Part shown: one piece after another, positions 30,599 to 63,800 of the stretch
Numbering within the stretch: the stretch's first letter is position 1
Layout: every line of letters begins with the position of its first letter
Assembly: GCA_905221605.1 (NCBI GenBank)
Contig: CAJNDS010000111.1
Location: forward strand, 161,589 to 225,588
DNA: 64,000 bases
Reading direction: 5' to 3'
Source of the DNA: Symbiodinium natans
Taxonomy: Eukaryota > Sar > Dinophyceae > Suessiales > Symbiodiniaceae
Notes under the pieces: generated by a model
The model's input: only the letters and a program-made list of their open reading frames with translations
The model's database searches: none
Told to the model about the DNA's origin: nothing
Program-made: the position numbers and the translations under genes

Positions 30599-30958
30599 TG
30601 TGCTGAGAAACTTTGCGTGCGGCTTGGGCTGAGCTTGGGTCAGAAGTTACTTCCGGATCTGGCGCATCGATCTCCTGAAACAACTTTAAGATGCGATAAA
30701 ACACTTCGCACTTCTCCCTGCATGCGGGTCGCGTGCAGAGAGCTCGGGGGCAGTGCTTGAAAGCCTAAGACTTCTACAAATTGACATGACCCTTGGGGAC
30801 CCAAGGGGGCCCTAAAAGGGTTTCTGGTCCTTCATGGGGGTTTTCGTCGTAGCATGTTGTGCCTGATCCCAACTTGGGGGCCCATTTGGTCTTCAAGGGG
30901 CAAATCATTGCGATCCCGAACCCCAACGACTCCTGGTGCACTTGTGCACTTGCATTCT

Positions 30959-30962
<4 letters not shown>

Positions 30963-31027
<65 letters not shown>
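30963..31027. repeat. (CA)n microsatellite
   Basis: About 32 uninterrupted CA units. Confidence 0.95.
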
Positions 31028-31029
<2 letters not shown>

Positions 31030-31830
31030 CGACCTGGCTCGGGGTGTTTAGGGTTCGGGATGAGGAGAAAACAACAAAACGTGAGGCTTAAACCCCAAAC
31101 CCTAGACCCTAAACCTTAAACCCGAGATTTGCAAGAGGTCAAAACTGCGGCCGCAAAGGAACATGCAGGGTTCCCGGAGTTGAAACACGCCGGGCACGCT
31201 CATCGCCGAGCCACCAGACCATGTCAGAACTACCACCGTGTTCCTATTACTACCTTCTGATTCTGGAGTTTGAAGATAACTACGAGGGATCTGCTGAGGA
31301 GTGGGCCAGGCGGGAGTTATGCCATCCCGCCAAGCTAACAAGCAACATGCTTCAGTTTTTCGGCTTTGGGTCTTCTCAGTTCTCGCATGCTCTCATGTTC
31401 TCGCCCAGGCCAGATGTCGACAAGGGCCAAGACGCAGCGGTTAATGCAATGCTGCAACTCTTCACGAAGAGTCCTCACCAAGATGCTCAACACTTTCCCA
31501 GGTTCCCCAGTTCACCGGGGGCCCAAGGAGTCGACTTTTTGTTCTACCGAACTGCGGCCTTTGGCAAGTACCGAAATTCTGACCTTGGCATTGGTTGCTG
31601 AGGCGATTTCCGGAGCATTCCGGCTTCCGGCAATATTTCCATGCCCTAGTAATCCTAATTTAGGATGCCTTTCAGAACGCCAGGCTTTGATGTGCTTGGG
31701 GCTCTGGAAATCGGGCCAAAGAGGCTTAGACGAAAGCCTTGCTCACCACTTGCCAACATCTGTCGGCGCAGGGCCTGGGCTCCACCTTCAACCGGATCAT
31801 GCCAATAATCATCATAGTAATAATCATCAT

Positions 31831-32362
<532 letters not shown>

Positions 32363-32754
32363 AATAGAGTGCAAGCAATGAAGAAACAGCATACCCAAAG
32401 GAACAGGATGCCAGTAAGGTCGCAGAGAAGAGAATGGCGTGACACACGGCCTGATGCGTGGGAAAATGAAGGTCGGAGCTCACTATCTTTCATGGGTGCC
32501 ACACCCTCCTGAGGCCCTCTTGAAGGGCATCAATGAAGCCTGTGGCCTCGATCCGACGCAGGGCGCCGGAATAAACACGCAAAACTCTGGTTAAGAGCCT
32601 GCTGGCACCCCAGGAGCTTCCAAACGTCATGCTAGGCACTCCATGCCGCCGACGGATGTGCTCCTGAAAGAAGCAGGGAGGGAGATGGCCAGAGACCAAA
32701 CCTAGGTAAGCAACAGGATGCTGATCTCGGAGCCTTCCTGGCTTCTTGCTAAAT

Positions 32755-51414
<18,660 letters not shown>

Positions 51415-53520
51415 CTTCAAGGAGCTTGTTGTCCAAACAACCCAGCAACCTTCAAGGAGCTTCTTCTCCACACAACCCTGAACCATGCTCCCCGGACCTT
51501 GATTTCGACTTGACCAGAAACAGCCTGAAAGACTGCGCCCGCCACCAGCCAATGATGCATCAGCATCATTGTCATTGGTCATAAGGATTCATTTACCACG
51601 CAGCAGTTCTAACAACGAAACTGGAAAACAAGTCTTGAGCACAAGGCACCAGCGCGACCAGACCCATCATTGCTGCACGACACCTCTCATTCAGTTCGTC
51701 AGTCTGTCTGTCCGTCGGTCAGCACTCAGACACCCATGCAACGCCCACATGCGGAACAGAAGTGCGAACCAATATGGGGGCCTTAATACTTAGAATAGGG
51801 CTTTTGGGGTTACGATTGTGTATTATATAGTTATGTAGGGGCCATGAGGGAATACTATTCGTAAGTATCCCGACCCCAGTAGTAATCAAGCAAGCCTGGA
51901 GAACTCCACGTTCTTTTGCAGTGCGGGAAGCACCAGCAAGTGCCACGTCACCCCTCGCCCCCTCTGCAACATCCGAAGTAGTCACTGAGTAGTCACGGAG
52001 CCTGCCTTGACACAGCCTCAAGCTTAAGCGGTTTGTCTTCCTTCGGCAATCCAGGTTGCGCTTCACCCAAACTCTCCGCGAGCAACGCCTAACAGGCCAA
52101 CCCTGAACCCTAAACCCTACTGTAACCCCTTCTTGCCTCAACCCTAAACGCCAAGACAATAAACCCTAAACCCTGTTCTCTCTCTCTCTCTCGCTCTCGG
52201 AGAAGCGCGAGGGGTACTGGGCGGGATGGATCAAGACATATCGAAACAGCAAAGCCTTCCGGCATCATGCTGCGGATTTCACAAACCTTTCCTGACGGCT
52301 TCTCACCTAAAGGGCCTCAACCAGCTTGCAGCGCGCCAATGAAGCGCGAAGCGCCCCATTGGAAACCTAGTGGCTTAGTGGCCTAGAAGAGCAGAAAGAC
52401 CTGAATTGAGAGTGCGGCAGGAGTCTGGTCTCCGGAAATCCGGCTCGAGGCACATGTCACGAATCACGAAACTGGGGGAGGGAGGGTAGCTTTCGAAGCT
52501 TGTCACCCCCTCCTTCCTGGAACCAAAATTGTTGAATCCCCTCTTGGGGAGCCCAAGGGCTGCAACCGATAGGTTCCCTGCGCTGAACGAAACCCTGTGG
52601 GCCTGAGTGATTCCATGCAAACCCTGCATAAACCAGGGCGTCAACAGGCTGTGGCACTTAGGCCAGAGCAAAGGATGCAGAAGGTTCAGGGATGTTCCGG
52701 ATGCTCCGGGATGTTCAGGGTTGGGCGAGCTCATCGCGGCAAACTTCGTGGCAACTTCTGTAGTTTTAGTCATGACTCACGAGCCATGTCCTTGCTGACG
52801 ATGACGGCAACGATGTTGAATCTGTTGATTCACCCGAAACGAGGCTGAGAGGATGAATTGCTGGCTTCGAAGAAGGAATCGGGGAACGAGGCACCTATCA
52901 AGACTCGAGTTCAACCCCTCAGAAGCTGGGCTTCTGGGGTGCCTTATGAAATCCTTCTGCCTCCCTTGACTGTGAGGGGCGCTTGGAAAAAGCACCTCGG
53001 TCACCGATATGGCTCGGCTGGCGCAAAGCGGACCTAGCAAGAGTACCTCGGGTGCTGCACTTTAAGTGCAAGCGTCCGAGCGAACCGGCCTCGGGGCGGG
53101 GTGCATCCGGGCCGCAGCCACCGGAGCATTCTTGTACAGAGTTTTTCCTGCATTTGGAGAGCAGTCCTGTGCTTAAGGATGCACGGTTTTTCCACCATGT
53201 ATGCTCTAGGGCTGGGCCCCAGCTTTCAACGTGTTAAAACTTCTGGGCTTCGGCTCGCCCCATGCCAGCCGCAATTGCGGACTCTCCCCTGTTGCCTCAA
53301 GTTGAGGCCCCCGAGGGACGACTCACCCTGGGCATGGCCGTGGGAGCACGAAGCGCGCACCGCTCGAGCAGCGCGCACGAACAAAAAAAGCGCGTGTGGC
53401 CACTGGAAGCCGGAGGCCCTGAGGGCACACCAGCTAAAGGCTCGGCCAGATCCAACGAGATACGACCCCCCCCCCCCAAAAAAAAAAAAAAAAACTGGAC
53501 CTGAAAGCGCCCAAAAGAAG
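51415..53520. other. Between copies A and B: unresolved 5' exons of A and intergenic sequence
   Basis: Should contain the first exons, signal peptide and promoter of copy A. One protein-like block on minus at about 52770-52830 (NIVAVIVSKDMARE) may be an exon but has no ATG or domain support. A CT run is at 52176-52197. A C9A15 tract lies at about 53467-53493. Confidence 0.5.
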
Positions 53521-53553
53521 GGTTTAGGGTTGAGGGTTTAGGGTTTAGGGTTG
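53521..53553 (+). repeat. Short TTTAGGG array
   Basis: Five units with TTGAGGG variant; a CCCTAAA patch follows at 53698-53725 in opposite orientation. Confidence 0.85.
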
Positions 53554-53784
53554 GAGGGAGGCCCGAAACAGCGCCACGGGCGGCCGCGGGGCCCAAGCTT
53601 TCCCTGCGGCTGAGGTCAGACCCCTCCATCCCGGGTCAAGAGCAAAGGGAAACTCGCGTAAAGAGCAGCCAGGAGAGGCTTCGGGCTGCTCATGAAGCTA
53701 ACCCTAAACCCTAAACCCCAAACCCTACTCGTTGAGACTGTGAGATTTTCCAGGCTCGAGCGCCACTCCCCCCTCCCGGTGCTA

Positions 53785-56700
53785 AACATCAGCCGACTGC
53801 AGCTTCTCACGGAAGGTGTGGCTGAAACGGTGGTTGGGCAAGTTGTTGCGCAAATTCTCCTCAGATCCGACCAGGATGTGATATCAAAGTAGAGTGACTG
53901 ATTGGGGGCATGGTCTGAGCTCAACGGGTTGGCAAAAAGAATAGATGCAGAAAAGGGCCCCGCATGAACTCCGCCAAGGCTCCGCAAGATGTGCTTCGTT
54001 CTCTTCACCTCCTGTGCTCGCAGTATTCTCCGCCTCCTTCTCGGCCTACAATGGCAGGAGGTTCAACTGAACGTTTTGCTCGGGCTTCAAGGGCTTCGCC
54101 TTCCACGCGCCTGGCACGCCAACCCACAAGAACATGCGAAAACAGTCCTTCTCATCCTTCTCCGCGTTTTCCTCGCTCTCCAGACTCAAGTCTACCTTCA
54201 GGGCCGACGCACAGCAATGCTCAAAGACAAGTCCTTGCCAAGCCTTGGACTCTTTTGGACTGCGTGCAGTCGATGCCAAAGATGTCGTGCTGACCTCGAG
54301 GCCAAGCTTTGGCATTGGACACTCCGTTTGACGTGCCCCTAAACCCTCTCCCTCGTGGTTTCGCCGGTGAGCCGTTCGTGGCCATCCGCTGGGCAGCATG
54401 GCAGAAGCGCAACAGTTGTCACAGTGTTGTCACTATCCACGCGACTGTCGCTCTTGGACCCCGAAATCCGCTTCCGTGAAGGTGCCAACAGCCATGGGGA
54501 TTGGCTGTTGGGGACTGCCGTCGTTTCCCCTGCTGTCATGGTTCCCTCGTCCAAACTGTCGTCGTTTTTGAGCCCTCGAGGTTTTTCCGTCCGGGGGCTT
54601 GGCGCCAGCGATGACAATGTCTTTATCGCGCACCGGGATCGCAAGGGGGGTCGACATTCACGATGCCTCAAGTTTTTAGTCGGCCATCTTGCAAGCGTAA
54701 CAGCGCACTAGCGGAACGTTTGGTGGCACAAACCCTATTTTTCACAGGCCTGGGTTTTTTCTTGGTGATCAACCCCAGCTCTGCTGGAAGCACCTTTGAA
54801 AGCCTTTTGCGAGAGGGGAAGACAAGGTTTTAAGGTAAACTCTCCTCCCTTGCGAAAGCAACGTGGCAACGCGTCTTCGACTTTCGACATCGCAATCCTG
54901 GAAGTTTCAGGTTCAGGGGTCGAGTCCAAAGCTTAAAAGAGCTCAAGCAACATGTCGGAAAGCTTCACACTCTACGTAAACCATAAACTCTCAGTAGGAA
55001 TGAGGGAATCAAGTACCGTTAAACAATCCCTCAACGGGTTTATATAGGCACATATAAGGCCGATTCGGGCTTCTGTTCTCTGGCTACTACATATAAGGCA
55101 CCAACCCTCCCAACCCTCCCCAAGCTGGTGAATGTTGCAGCTCAGTGGCGCTTAGGCGATTCATGAGTCGAAAGCGCTTGTCATTCCTCGGCTCCCAGCA
55201 CGTGGCTTCTTTTGGCCACCTGCCTCGCTGACCTGCTGGACATACACTTACCAGCACGGTATTTAGGGTTTCGGGGTTAGGGTTTACGCCTGGTCCGAGT
55301 GGCGAGAAGTACGGCCCCAGCGTGGTCAGGACCGCCGCGAGCATCCGCCTGCAAATCTGGCGAACCGGTGCTTTTTCGGACCTTCGAAGGCTCTTGCAGC
55401 TGAAGCTCAGGAGTTCTAAGAGCGGAATCTTAGGGCTTCGGGGTAGAACGAAGGCTTTGTTTAGCTTTGGCTGCTTGGTACGGATCTTTGGGCTTGAGGA
55501 TTTCCAGGGATCTGTCGCGCTTGGGGTTGCATAGGTCCGAACGGCCACAGGACAAGTCGATGCGCGCCTGTCGTAGACGTTGAGCTCCTGCAATGCTGCA
55601 GCTGTGATACTTGTGTATGCTATTGTACAGGCATTCAGGGAGCAGCGTCAGCTTGAAAAGAAGCTACGAGGCTTTGTCGCACCGAACGGCTGCACACCGG
55701 AGCCTCCTCGCACCCCAGTCTCTACTGCAGCTGTCCTCGATGGCCTTCGCGATAATGTCACTGTCAGACTCCTGTCGGAGTAAGGCCCACGACCAGCAAC
55801 CCCTGCCCCTAAATTCAGAGTTCTGGCTTGCTTTGTTCTTTTTGGGCGGGGGCCTTCCCTGACGAGGCTTCGGCGCACACCCCGAGCTCCCTCCGAGCAA
55901 CACCGCCCCAGGTTCCATTGAGGTTCCATTTAGGCTTAGGGTTTCGGGTATGTACTGCAAGGCAACTCCGCTTAGGTTGCCGGTCTACGGCGTTTTCCTG
56001 GACTTGAGGGTGTGGTTTTTGGGGTCGCTTGTCTTTGAGGCTTCCAGTCACCAGAGGGCCTCGTAGGTCGTATGCAAGGCATCCAGTGCCTTTGCCAGGG
56101 CTGTGGCTATGATTGGCGCACAGGGTGTTGGGCTTTGTTACTTGCCCACCCGCACTTTAGGGTTTAGGGTGCTATGTTTTGGGTCTGGGGTTTGGGGTTT
56201 AGGGTTTAAGGTTTCAGTTTTGTGCTGGTACAATTCCTACTGGTTAAAGCTCGTTGCTTACTTCACCTCAGAGGGTGCAGGGTGCACTGTTCAGGGTCTC
56301 TCCTTGGCAAAACTTGAAGCCCCCCGTCTTCTTTGCTGTTTCTCATATTGGGTTCAAGGTGCTCGGGCCTTCTGATCAGCAGTGTAATCATGAAAGCTAC
56401 AGAAATCCTCCTCATCGTAATAAAACTAGCAACTCTAGTAGTAGCAATAGTAGTACATCATGACCTGCTCTGCAGCCGACAGTGCGCAGTTGGAGCGGAG
56501 CGTCAGAAGCTTTAGACAAGAGATTTTGCCATGTCTCACGCTCATCATCTCAAACGCAGAACACGAACGCGAGCGCTGCCTCTCGCAGCATGGAGTTGCT
56601 TGGAGGACGTCCAAGCGTCCTTGGCAAGTTTCGGATCGTCCAGATGATCGCAGGGTTCCCACGATTCGTGAGCCTCTTCGACAGGGGCCTTCAGGGCGCC

Positions 56701-57825
56701 TCCCTTCACTTTGAACCCCTGACACTGCGTAGTTCCGTTTTTATGGTCCCTTCAAAAAGCCCGATTGCTCCATGCGGTCACCAAAAGGTTTGTCTGCCCA
56801 TTCTTCCCTGTAAAGGGACCACAAGCCACATGATCCGAACTGCATTCTGTGGGCACCGTTCCTAGACCCGCTACACCCCCTAGAAGCGCTGGACCCTTAG
56901 ACCCCCAAGCCCTCGAAGTAACCGTCCAGGCAGCAGAATCGGGAGCTCGTTAGCAGAGCCCATGGCGGTGGTGTGGACCATGGCTACAACCACCAGGCTC
57001 CTGGGCTCGAAAGGGCTTCCGGAGGCGGGAGTCGGCCCTTTTCTTCGGTGGCTTCTTTCTCAGAAGGAAGAATGGCATTAAAGGGGGTATAGAAATGGGG
57101 ATTTAGCCGATATGCCCACATGTCAGCGTTCTAGGGCGTAGGCTGCTCCAAGGCAGGCGCTGAGGCTGACCCTGACCCAACGAAAACCCAGCCAGCACGC
57201 AGCAAGACAAAGGCGATGCTGTAGAGAATGCCAAGGACCTCATAAGCGTCGCTGTCCAAGGCTTCCGCATGGTTCTTTCGTGGCTCGGAGGCCTTTTTGT
57301 GGCCGCCTCCCTTGGGAAGTTTTGAGACCTTCGGGGGGGTCGCCCTCTCTGTTGGGGGCGGGAGGGTTGGACTCTGTAAGTTGACTTTCACGTGCTGGGG
57401 ACATTTGATACAACGGAACGGCGCTAGAAGGAGTTGCACCTGGCAGGTCAGGCGCTGTGCTGAGGTTTTCGGGCCTCCGACGTCCCTGGAGACTGTGACC
57501 CCAAGATGCCTCCTTGAAGCGCGAACCGGCACATCTACACCGCTTGGGGGCCCTGGAATCGTTGCCTTCAAACGCAGGAAAAAGGAAACCCTGACAATCC
57601 CAAGCGTTGGCGGGCGGCTCCCATTGCCAGAGACGAGTAGGTGGCCTTCACCTGACCCTCCAGGGCATCCTCGGCTGAAAGAAAAATGGCAGAGATGCTC
57701 AGGTCTCCCTGAACCACACACACCCACCCCCCCACCCCCCCTCCCCCTTCTTGCAAAAAAACAATGCCCCGGGCGTCCAGGAAGGCGGACCCGATCGAGA
57801 GCAGCAAGATCATCCTGGGTTCTTG
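53785..57825 (-). CDS. Copy B, last membrane segments and C-terminal tail
   Basis: Blocks on minus: 57765-57820 EPRMILLLSIGSAFLDA; 57610-57670 DALEGQVKATYSSLAMG; 57180-57240 YEVLGILYSIAFVLLRAGW; 56940-57000 RSLVVVAMVHTTAMGSANEL; 56590-56630 TLGRPPSNSML; 55735-55785 SDSDIIAKAIED; 55560-55600 LQELNVYDRR; 55290-55345 RRMLAAVLTTLGPYFSPLG; 54245-54305 EVSTTSLASTARSPKESKAW; 54130-54210 ASALKVDLSLESEENAEKDE; 53965-54040 RRILRAQEVKRTKHILRSLG; 53790-53875 SEENLRNNLPNHRFSHTFRE. A further hydrophilic minus-strand frame at 54430-54670 (RISGSKSDSRVDSDNTVTTV) probably belongs to the tail. Confidence 0.66.
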
Positions 57826-60800
57826 ACGAGTCTCTACCGGATAATTCGGACTTACATATTCCCACCTGCAGGCCCTCTGTGGAGTGTTGTTGGCCCCCCC
57901 TCGAGCCCCCTGCATCATGCTCATGGCGCCATCCGCCAGGTTGATGAGGGGCGTCTTCCACGGCCATGTCATGAGCTGCACTACCATGTAGGTTTCCTGG
58001 GGCGAGTGCGGGCTAGCTGGCGAAGCAGCTTTCTTAGGAGCCGAAAGAGCCCTATCCAAATGACACCCTGCAAGACTCCCTGAGCCCGAGCCCAGACCGA
58101 CCCCTCCCACTCGGGTGAGTGACCAGCACCGCCGTCATGACGAACAGCTGAACCTCACGTCACAGAAGATGTGGGGCTAGGTTGGGGTGGGGAGATGGAC
58201 CCATCTGCCTGAGGCAAGTCCGTGAAGATCACCACCGGCAAGGAGAGGAGAGGACCTCCGCAAACTGCGAACTGTGCAGTTAGCCAAGAGCGCCATCTGG
58301 GTCCGCCGAGTAATTGCCGTTTCTAGTGCCGCTCCCGGAATTGGACGCCGTTCCGCTCTTGAACTCGTTCAACACAAAGCTTTTCTCACAATACCCTCTG
58401 CTCAAGAATTCCTATCCGAGATCACAAGCTCGGGTAGCACGGACACCCACAGCAGTGATGGGGTTTTCACGTTCAGGCAGCCTCGGAGGATGAACCAGGT
58501 TCCGTACCACCAGTAGTCGGTCCTGCATACATGCACAGGATCCGTCTGCCCGGAACCTCTCGAAGTCACTCGTTGACTCTTTGAACCCTCCACAAGACTT
58601 CCAAGCCGCACGTGGGCAGATGAGCTGGTCTTCAAAGCAGAGTCGGGGAAAAGGAGTGGGGGAGGCGGGGGGGGGGGGGGGGGGCGGGCACTTTATCCAT
58701 GTTTGCCCTGACCTTGGCCGCTTTGGCCCTCCGTCCTGAAGCGGAAGAACAAGAAGCGCGTCGCCTGCAAGAAGAAGAGGTCTGCATTTGCGGACCTTGT
58801 CAGCTGTGTCGCTTACTTTCGGTGTTGCTGCCATTCGACTGGAAGACCAAACCCAGGGTAGCACGGTTAGCAATTCAGAGTCGCGAACGCACCGAACCCA
58901 CAACTTGGGCAATGCCAAACCCTCAACAATAACAATCCTACTTGCGAATTCCCCCCCCCAAAAAAAGAAAAAAGGTGAAACAACCAGTAAAACAGCTCTT
59001 GATTCCTTGCGGGTGTGGTGTTTGAGTGAGCCTGGTCGAATTTCTCAAGCCCTAAAACCCGCCAAGCTCCAGGACCTCGCCTCCTCGGTGCTTGGATGGT
59101 AGACCACAGCAGGGTCACCCAGTAGATGAGCATGATCCTGGGCGTTCAGGGGCTTGAGTTTGGGCCCCATGCAACGCCAAAATCGAGCCCAACTCTGACC
59201 TCTCACACCCACAGCATCTTCTTCGGTGAAAGTCCCAGGTGCCCAGTCATCACCACGCCAAAGATGACCATGGTCGTATGCCCCGTCTCCTCCTAGAGCC
59301 ACACTTGACCAAAGCTGTACAAGGCTAGCAAGCCTCAACACTGCCAGACACCCAAAAAGCCAACCACCCCGTTGTTCTCAAGGTTCCTCCCAGCAGATCA
59401 CGTCACTGAACCGGAGGACGCTGGATTTCCTGAGTCCAGCAGAGCTTTGTCAGCGGCTGCTTTGGGGTCAAAGATTCTGGAAGCGGGGTGCGATGACCTG
59501 AGGCCGGGTCTTTCGGTGCGACTTTAAGGAGCACTAGGGTTTCTCGTCGCCGGGCCCACAACTACTTGGCCCCCACGCCCTACACAAAACTGACAGCCCC
59601 CAGTTCAGCTTCTGTGAGAAGCTTAGGACCTTGCAGCCTTGAACTTCCTGAATCCCAGGAACGCTCCGCTTCCAGAACCCTGCACCACACCTGCCAAGGC
59701 CACGAAAAGCTGTTCAGCTGGAGTGGCCCATTGGGGTGGGAGTAGCACATGAACCTTGGCTGTGACTCCACCATCACCTCTGATGAGATTGTGCCCAGTC
59801 TACGTAGTCCCAGGCACGGCATCAGCGCAGTCTTCGCGATGATTGTGAAGCCGATCCTTGCGGAAGGACAGGGTTTTAGGGGAGTTAAGTGGCGCCGGGC
59901 CTCGTCCGACCAAGCCGCTGGAAGAGCTGGCCCAGGGTGCTGAGGGCCTTCGCCTTCACAAAGTGCAGCTTCTGTGGCCCAAGCCTCGGCCATGTGCCCA
60001 GCTCTAACGTTTGAGGACGCGCGACGGCAAATGGCCAAGCACACCCCGGGAACACTTCGAGAGACCCCGAAACAGCGGCTCTGCATCCTGAACCCCAACT
60101 CTGCCGCGTGGCTTGGACACGAGGCCGCAGACGACCAGCCATGCCAGGGCCACAGGCCAGCACACCACACCTCTGCTTGCACTTTCTAGCGCATCTTCCC
60201 CCCCGAGAGAGCGCTCAGTAAAGCTCTCCCTTTCTTCCTCTTCTTCTACCCAGCGGAGAGGCCCGCCACGACGGCCCGCTGCTCAGCTCGGTCAACGTGT
60301 GGAAACCGAGGGCTTGTCATCGCTTCATGCTATTGCTTTTTCCACAGGCTTCGGGGCGCTTTTTGAAGCTCTCAGAGACATGCCGAGCCGCTGGTCACGT
60401 AGCGCATGGCCGAGGACACGCCCAGGCAGTCGAAGTTCAGGGACTCGAGGTCCTTGGGCTTTGGGCAGCTGGCTTCCTCTGACTTGGGCGAACATGAAAA
60501 GTTTCGGTGCATTGATGTGCATTGGCTTTCTTCACAGTACTGCCCTTGAAAGATGGGACCGTCACGCAACAGGAATGATGCAGGAGTCACTTGCTGTAGC
60601 ACCCTAAACACGTGAGGATTTAAAGAGAGGAGCTGTTTGTCGATGTTCGTGTTTTGTTCTTCGCGTTCTCGTTTCACGGCCTGCAAGTACTGCATTTCCG
60701 TTCACATTCCCATAGGGGCCTCCAACCAAGGCTGATGCACATGTGCTCGGCCTTGAAAAATGGCTTCGCATTGGCTTCGTTATAGCAACCCCCTCCACTG

Positions 60801-63800
60801 GCAACAGTGTCACTCCGGGCGTTACACCCTCGCCGAGCACTTGTGGATTCAACAGTCTTGCGTTGCGTATTCAAAGGGGGATTTACATGAGCTACTTTCG
60901 GCTTGGCTGCCCCTACTACTAAGTACTTCATCCAAACATGAGATGCAATGAACGTGTTTCCTTTGTAAATGTTTCGATATTTGCCCTGCAATATCATGCG
61001 GGTTAGGGTAAAGTTTCGGGCGTGATCAAAAAGCAACCGGGTACCCACCAATGAGACCCCCTCAGCCCGAGGCCAGCATGAAGATCGACACGAAGTCGAG
61101 AAGCGGCTGCATGTGTGAGGGCCAGCTCCTGAGCACTCCGAGGCAAAGCGCATGCTAGCGGAACTTCGTGTTCCATGTGGGTGCTCGTGGGTGGAGGCCA
61201 GAGCACTGTAAGCTGCACCCTGAACCGTTCTGAACCCTAAACCTCTAAACCTCTAAACCTCGAAACCTCTAAACCTCGAACCTCTAAACCCTAAACCCTA
61301 AACCTCTAAAGCTCTAAACCCTAAACCCTAAACCTCTAAAGCTCTAAACCCTGAACCCTGAACCAAATTCACCGCCCCTTGCTTTCCGGGCCAAAGCGCA
61401 GCGAGACCAAGCCCACGAGGCCGATCGTCTGCAGCAAGGTCCTGAAAAGAGTTCACCCCTAAACCCTAAACCCTAAACCCTAAACCCTAAACCCTAAACC
61501 CTAAACCCTAAACCCTATAAAGCCCTAAACCCTAAACCCTTTTGCATCCAGGCCTCTTCGAACACTGCCGGGCCCCTAAAACCCTAAACCCTAAAACCCC
61601 AACCCTAAACCCGAAACCCTCACACTCTGAAGAAGTTGGTTTCGCAGGTAGACATCGATCCTCTTTGGGGTGGGTTTCTCTTTTTGAGGGGGGGGGGGGG
61701 CTTTCCAGCTGTTTTCGATGGCGTTTCGATTTGCTTCAAGTCCCGGGATGAAACGTGGAGAGGCAGACCGTCATCTTGCCGGGTGAGCGGCAGGGTCATG
61801 CCGAAGGCCATGGTCGTGCTCAGCATGGTGGACGCCTCGCGGGGCATTTTGAAGCTTCACTTTGGCTACAAGAGGAAAAGAGGCTTCCTGAATCCAGCCT
61901 TGGTGGTCACGGGCGAGTTCATGAAGTAGTAGAAAACCGGGATGGCACAGGCCATAGCCACGCCGCCCGCAAAGAAGAGAAGGTTGTCCTAAGACTCGCA
62001 GCTTGGGTATTTCGGAGATTCAAGGCTGGGGACGGAGCGGCATGCTTTTTGAAGGAATTACCTTGATTAGGACCTATGAAGACAACCCCCAAAATTCAAA
62101 CCCCAAACAACCCCCCCAAAGCCTGCAAGGCACTACCAACACCCTGTAATCTAGAGGCTTCCCGACGTTTCAAACCACGGCCGAGCAGCCATGCTGCTGC
62201 ACTCTCTGCATGCGCCATTGATAAACTTCGTGCCGACCTTCATGGGCTACACCCCAGCACGAGGCTTCGCAGGCAAGCCCATCCAGCCAGCTCAGCCAAA
62301 GGTACTTTAAAGCATTGAACTAAAATACTGGAGTTCGCAAAAACCAAATTGGCGTGCCAACTAAACGTTTGCGAAAGTGAAAGGAAGGAGAGAGAGCGAG
62401 ATTTGCTACAATGCGAACCGACACGACTTGAAATTGATTTAAACACCAACTGGCATTAATAACGAAGACTTGACCTGCAAAATGATGCACTCTACTCTCC
62501 AGAAATTCCCCCAAACCCAAAGCTACTAGTTACAGAGCCCAAAGCCCCATCAACATTGACATCAACGAAATCCTTTTTGGAACCCAGAAAAAGCCCCTCC
62601 CAGCCTGGCAACGGCCGCAAGGGACCCCGATCCGGCCCTCAGCGCACGTGCCCGGCAGGCCGCCTCCGATGTCTGAGCCGGTGGGGCCTAAACATGCCTA
62701 AACCCTAAACCCTAAACCCTAAACCCTAAACCCCCCCCAGGGAACTCGAACAAAGACACAGCAAAGGCCTGGGCAGTGAGAGAGGGAGCCGCACTTGTAC
62801 GCCTGCCGCACGGGGGTCTGGATTCCGGGGGCTGCGCTTGGCCGTCACGAAGTTCTATTTTGTCGTTGGGCTTCCGAGCCATTTCTGGGTCGAGTTCCTA
62901 TGACAAGGGGTATAGCCCGGACTCAGGAAATGGATGGAACTGGGTGTGGCATCCAGCACTTTGCTTGCTGACACGCACGCATGCACACCTGACTCAGCCG
63001 CAGCAGCCAGCAGCACCCCTGTGAACCACTTTGCTGCTTCAGACTGTTCTGCGAGATATGTGGGTTATCTGATATCGTATCTTGAATTACATCATTTTCT
63101 TCTCAATTTCTGGTGTCTTATTCGCTTCGCTCCTGCACCTTTAATATATATAAGACTATAGGTCCAAGGGAAAGACATGAATGGTGCTCCTTTCAGATCT
63201 ACTGATAAAAAAGGTACCAAAGGATGTGCCAGTAAGTATAATGTGAGTGACGGCCGCTATAACTGCAACCACTCACAAGCTTAACTCACTCACTCACTCA
63301 TTGCATTCGCGAAAAATTTCGGCGCACGCAACATTAATATTGTGGGGCACAAGAAAACGACTCATTTCGTGACCCAAATGCTGTGCGTCAACTTCGTCAT
63401 TACGTGCCTGCGTCGGCTCTTGCACGGTGGCGAAGTAGCCTTCTTCGAGGAAAGGGAAGTGCTGGTCCTGCATTCGAAGACGAAGGGGCCCTACAAACCC
63501 ACGAAGAGCACCTATGGTCGCCTGCAGGAACTCGAGCCTGATCCTCTCGCGTACCTTCCCCTGAGGCCGTGTTTCGAAACCGTACAACGGTCGGATCTCG
63601 TAGCGTCGTAGCTGATCCAGAAAATGGAGGGCCCACAACAAAAGCGCTGGAATACTCGTGTTTGCAGGCGATGGCAATGATGGGTCAGGACACCTGTCCT
63701 CTGGAATCACCTCCTGCCCAGCCAGGAAGCCTCACAGGCGATTCTAAGAGTGTTGGGTTTAGCCGTTAGCCTTTAGTCAGCAACCGCGGCATTTGTTGAA

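Noticed and set aside
31221..31601. 126-codon plus-strand frame resembling ordinary protein composition
   Set aside because: No domain, no homologue recognised, and no splice context; left as unsupported.
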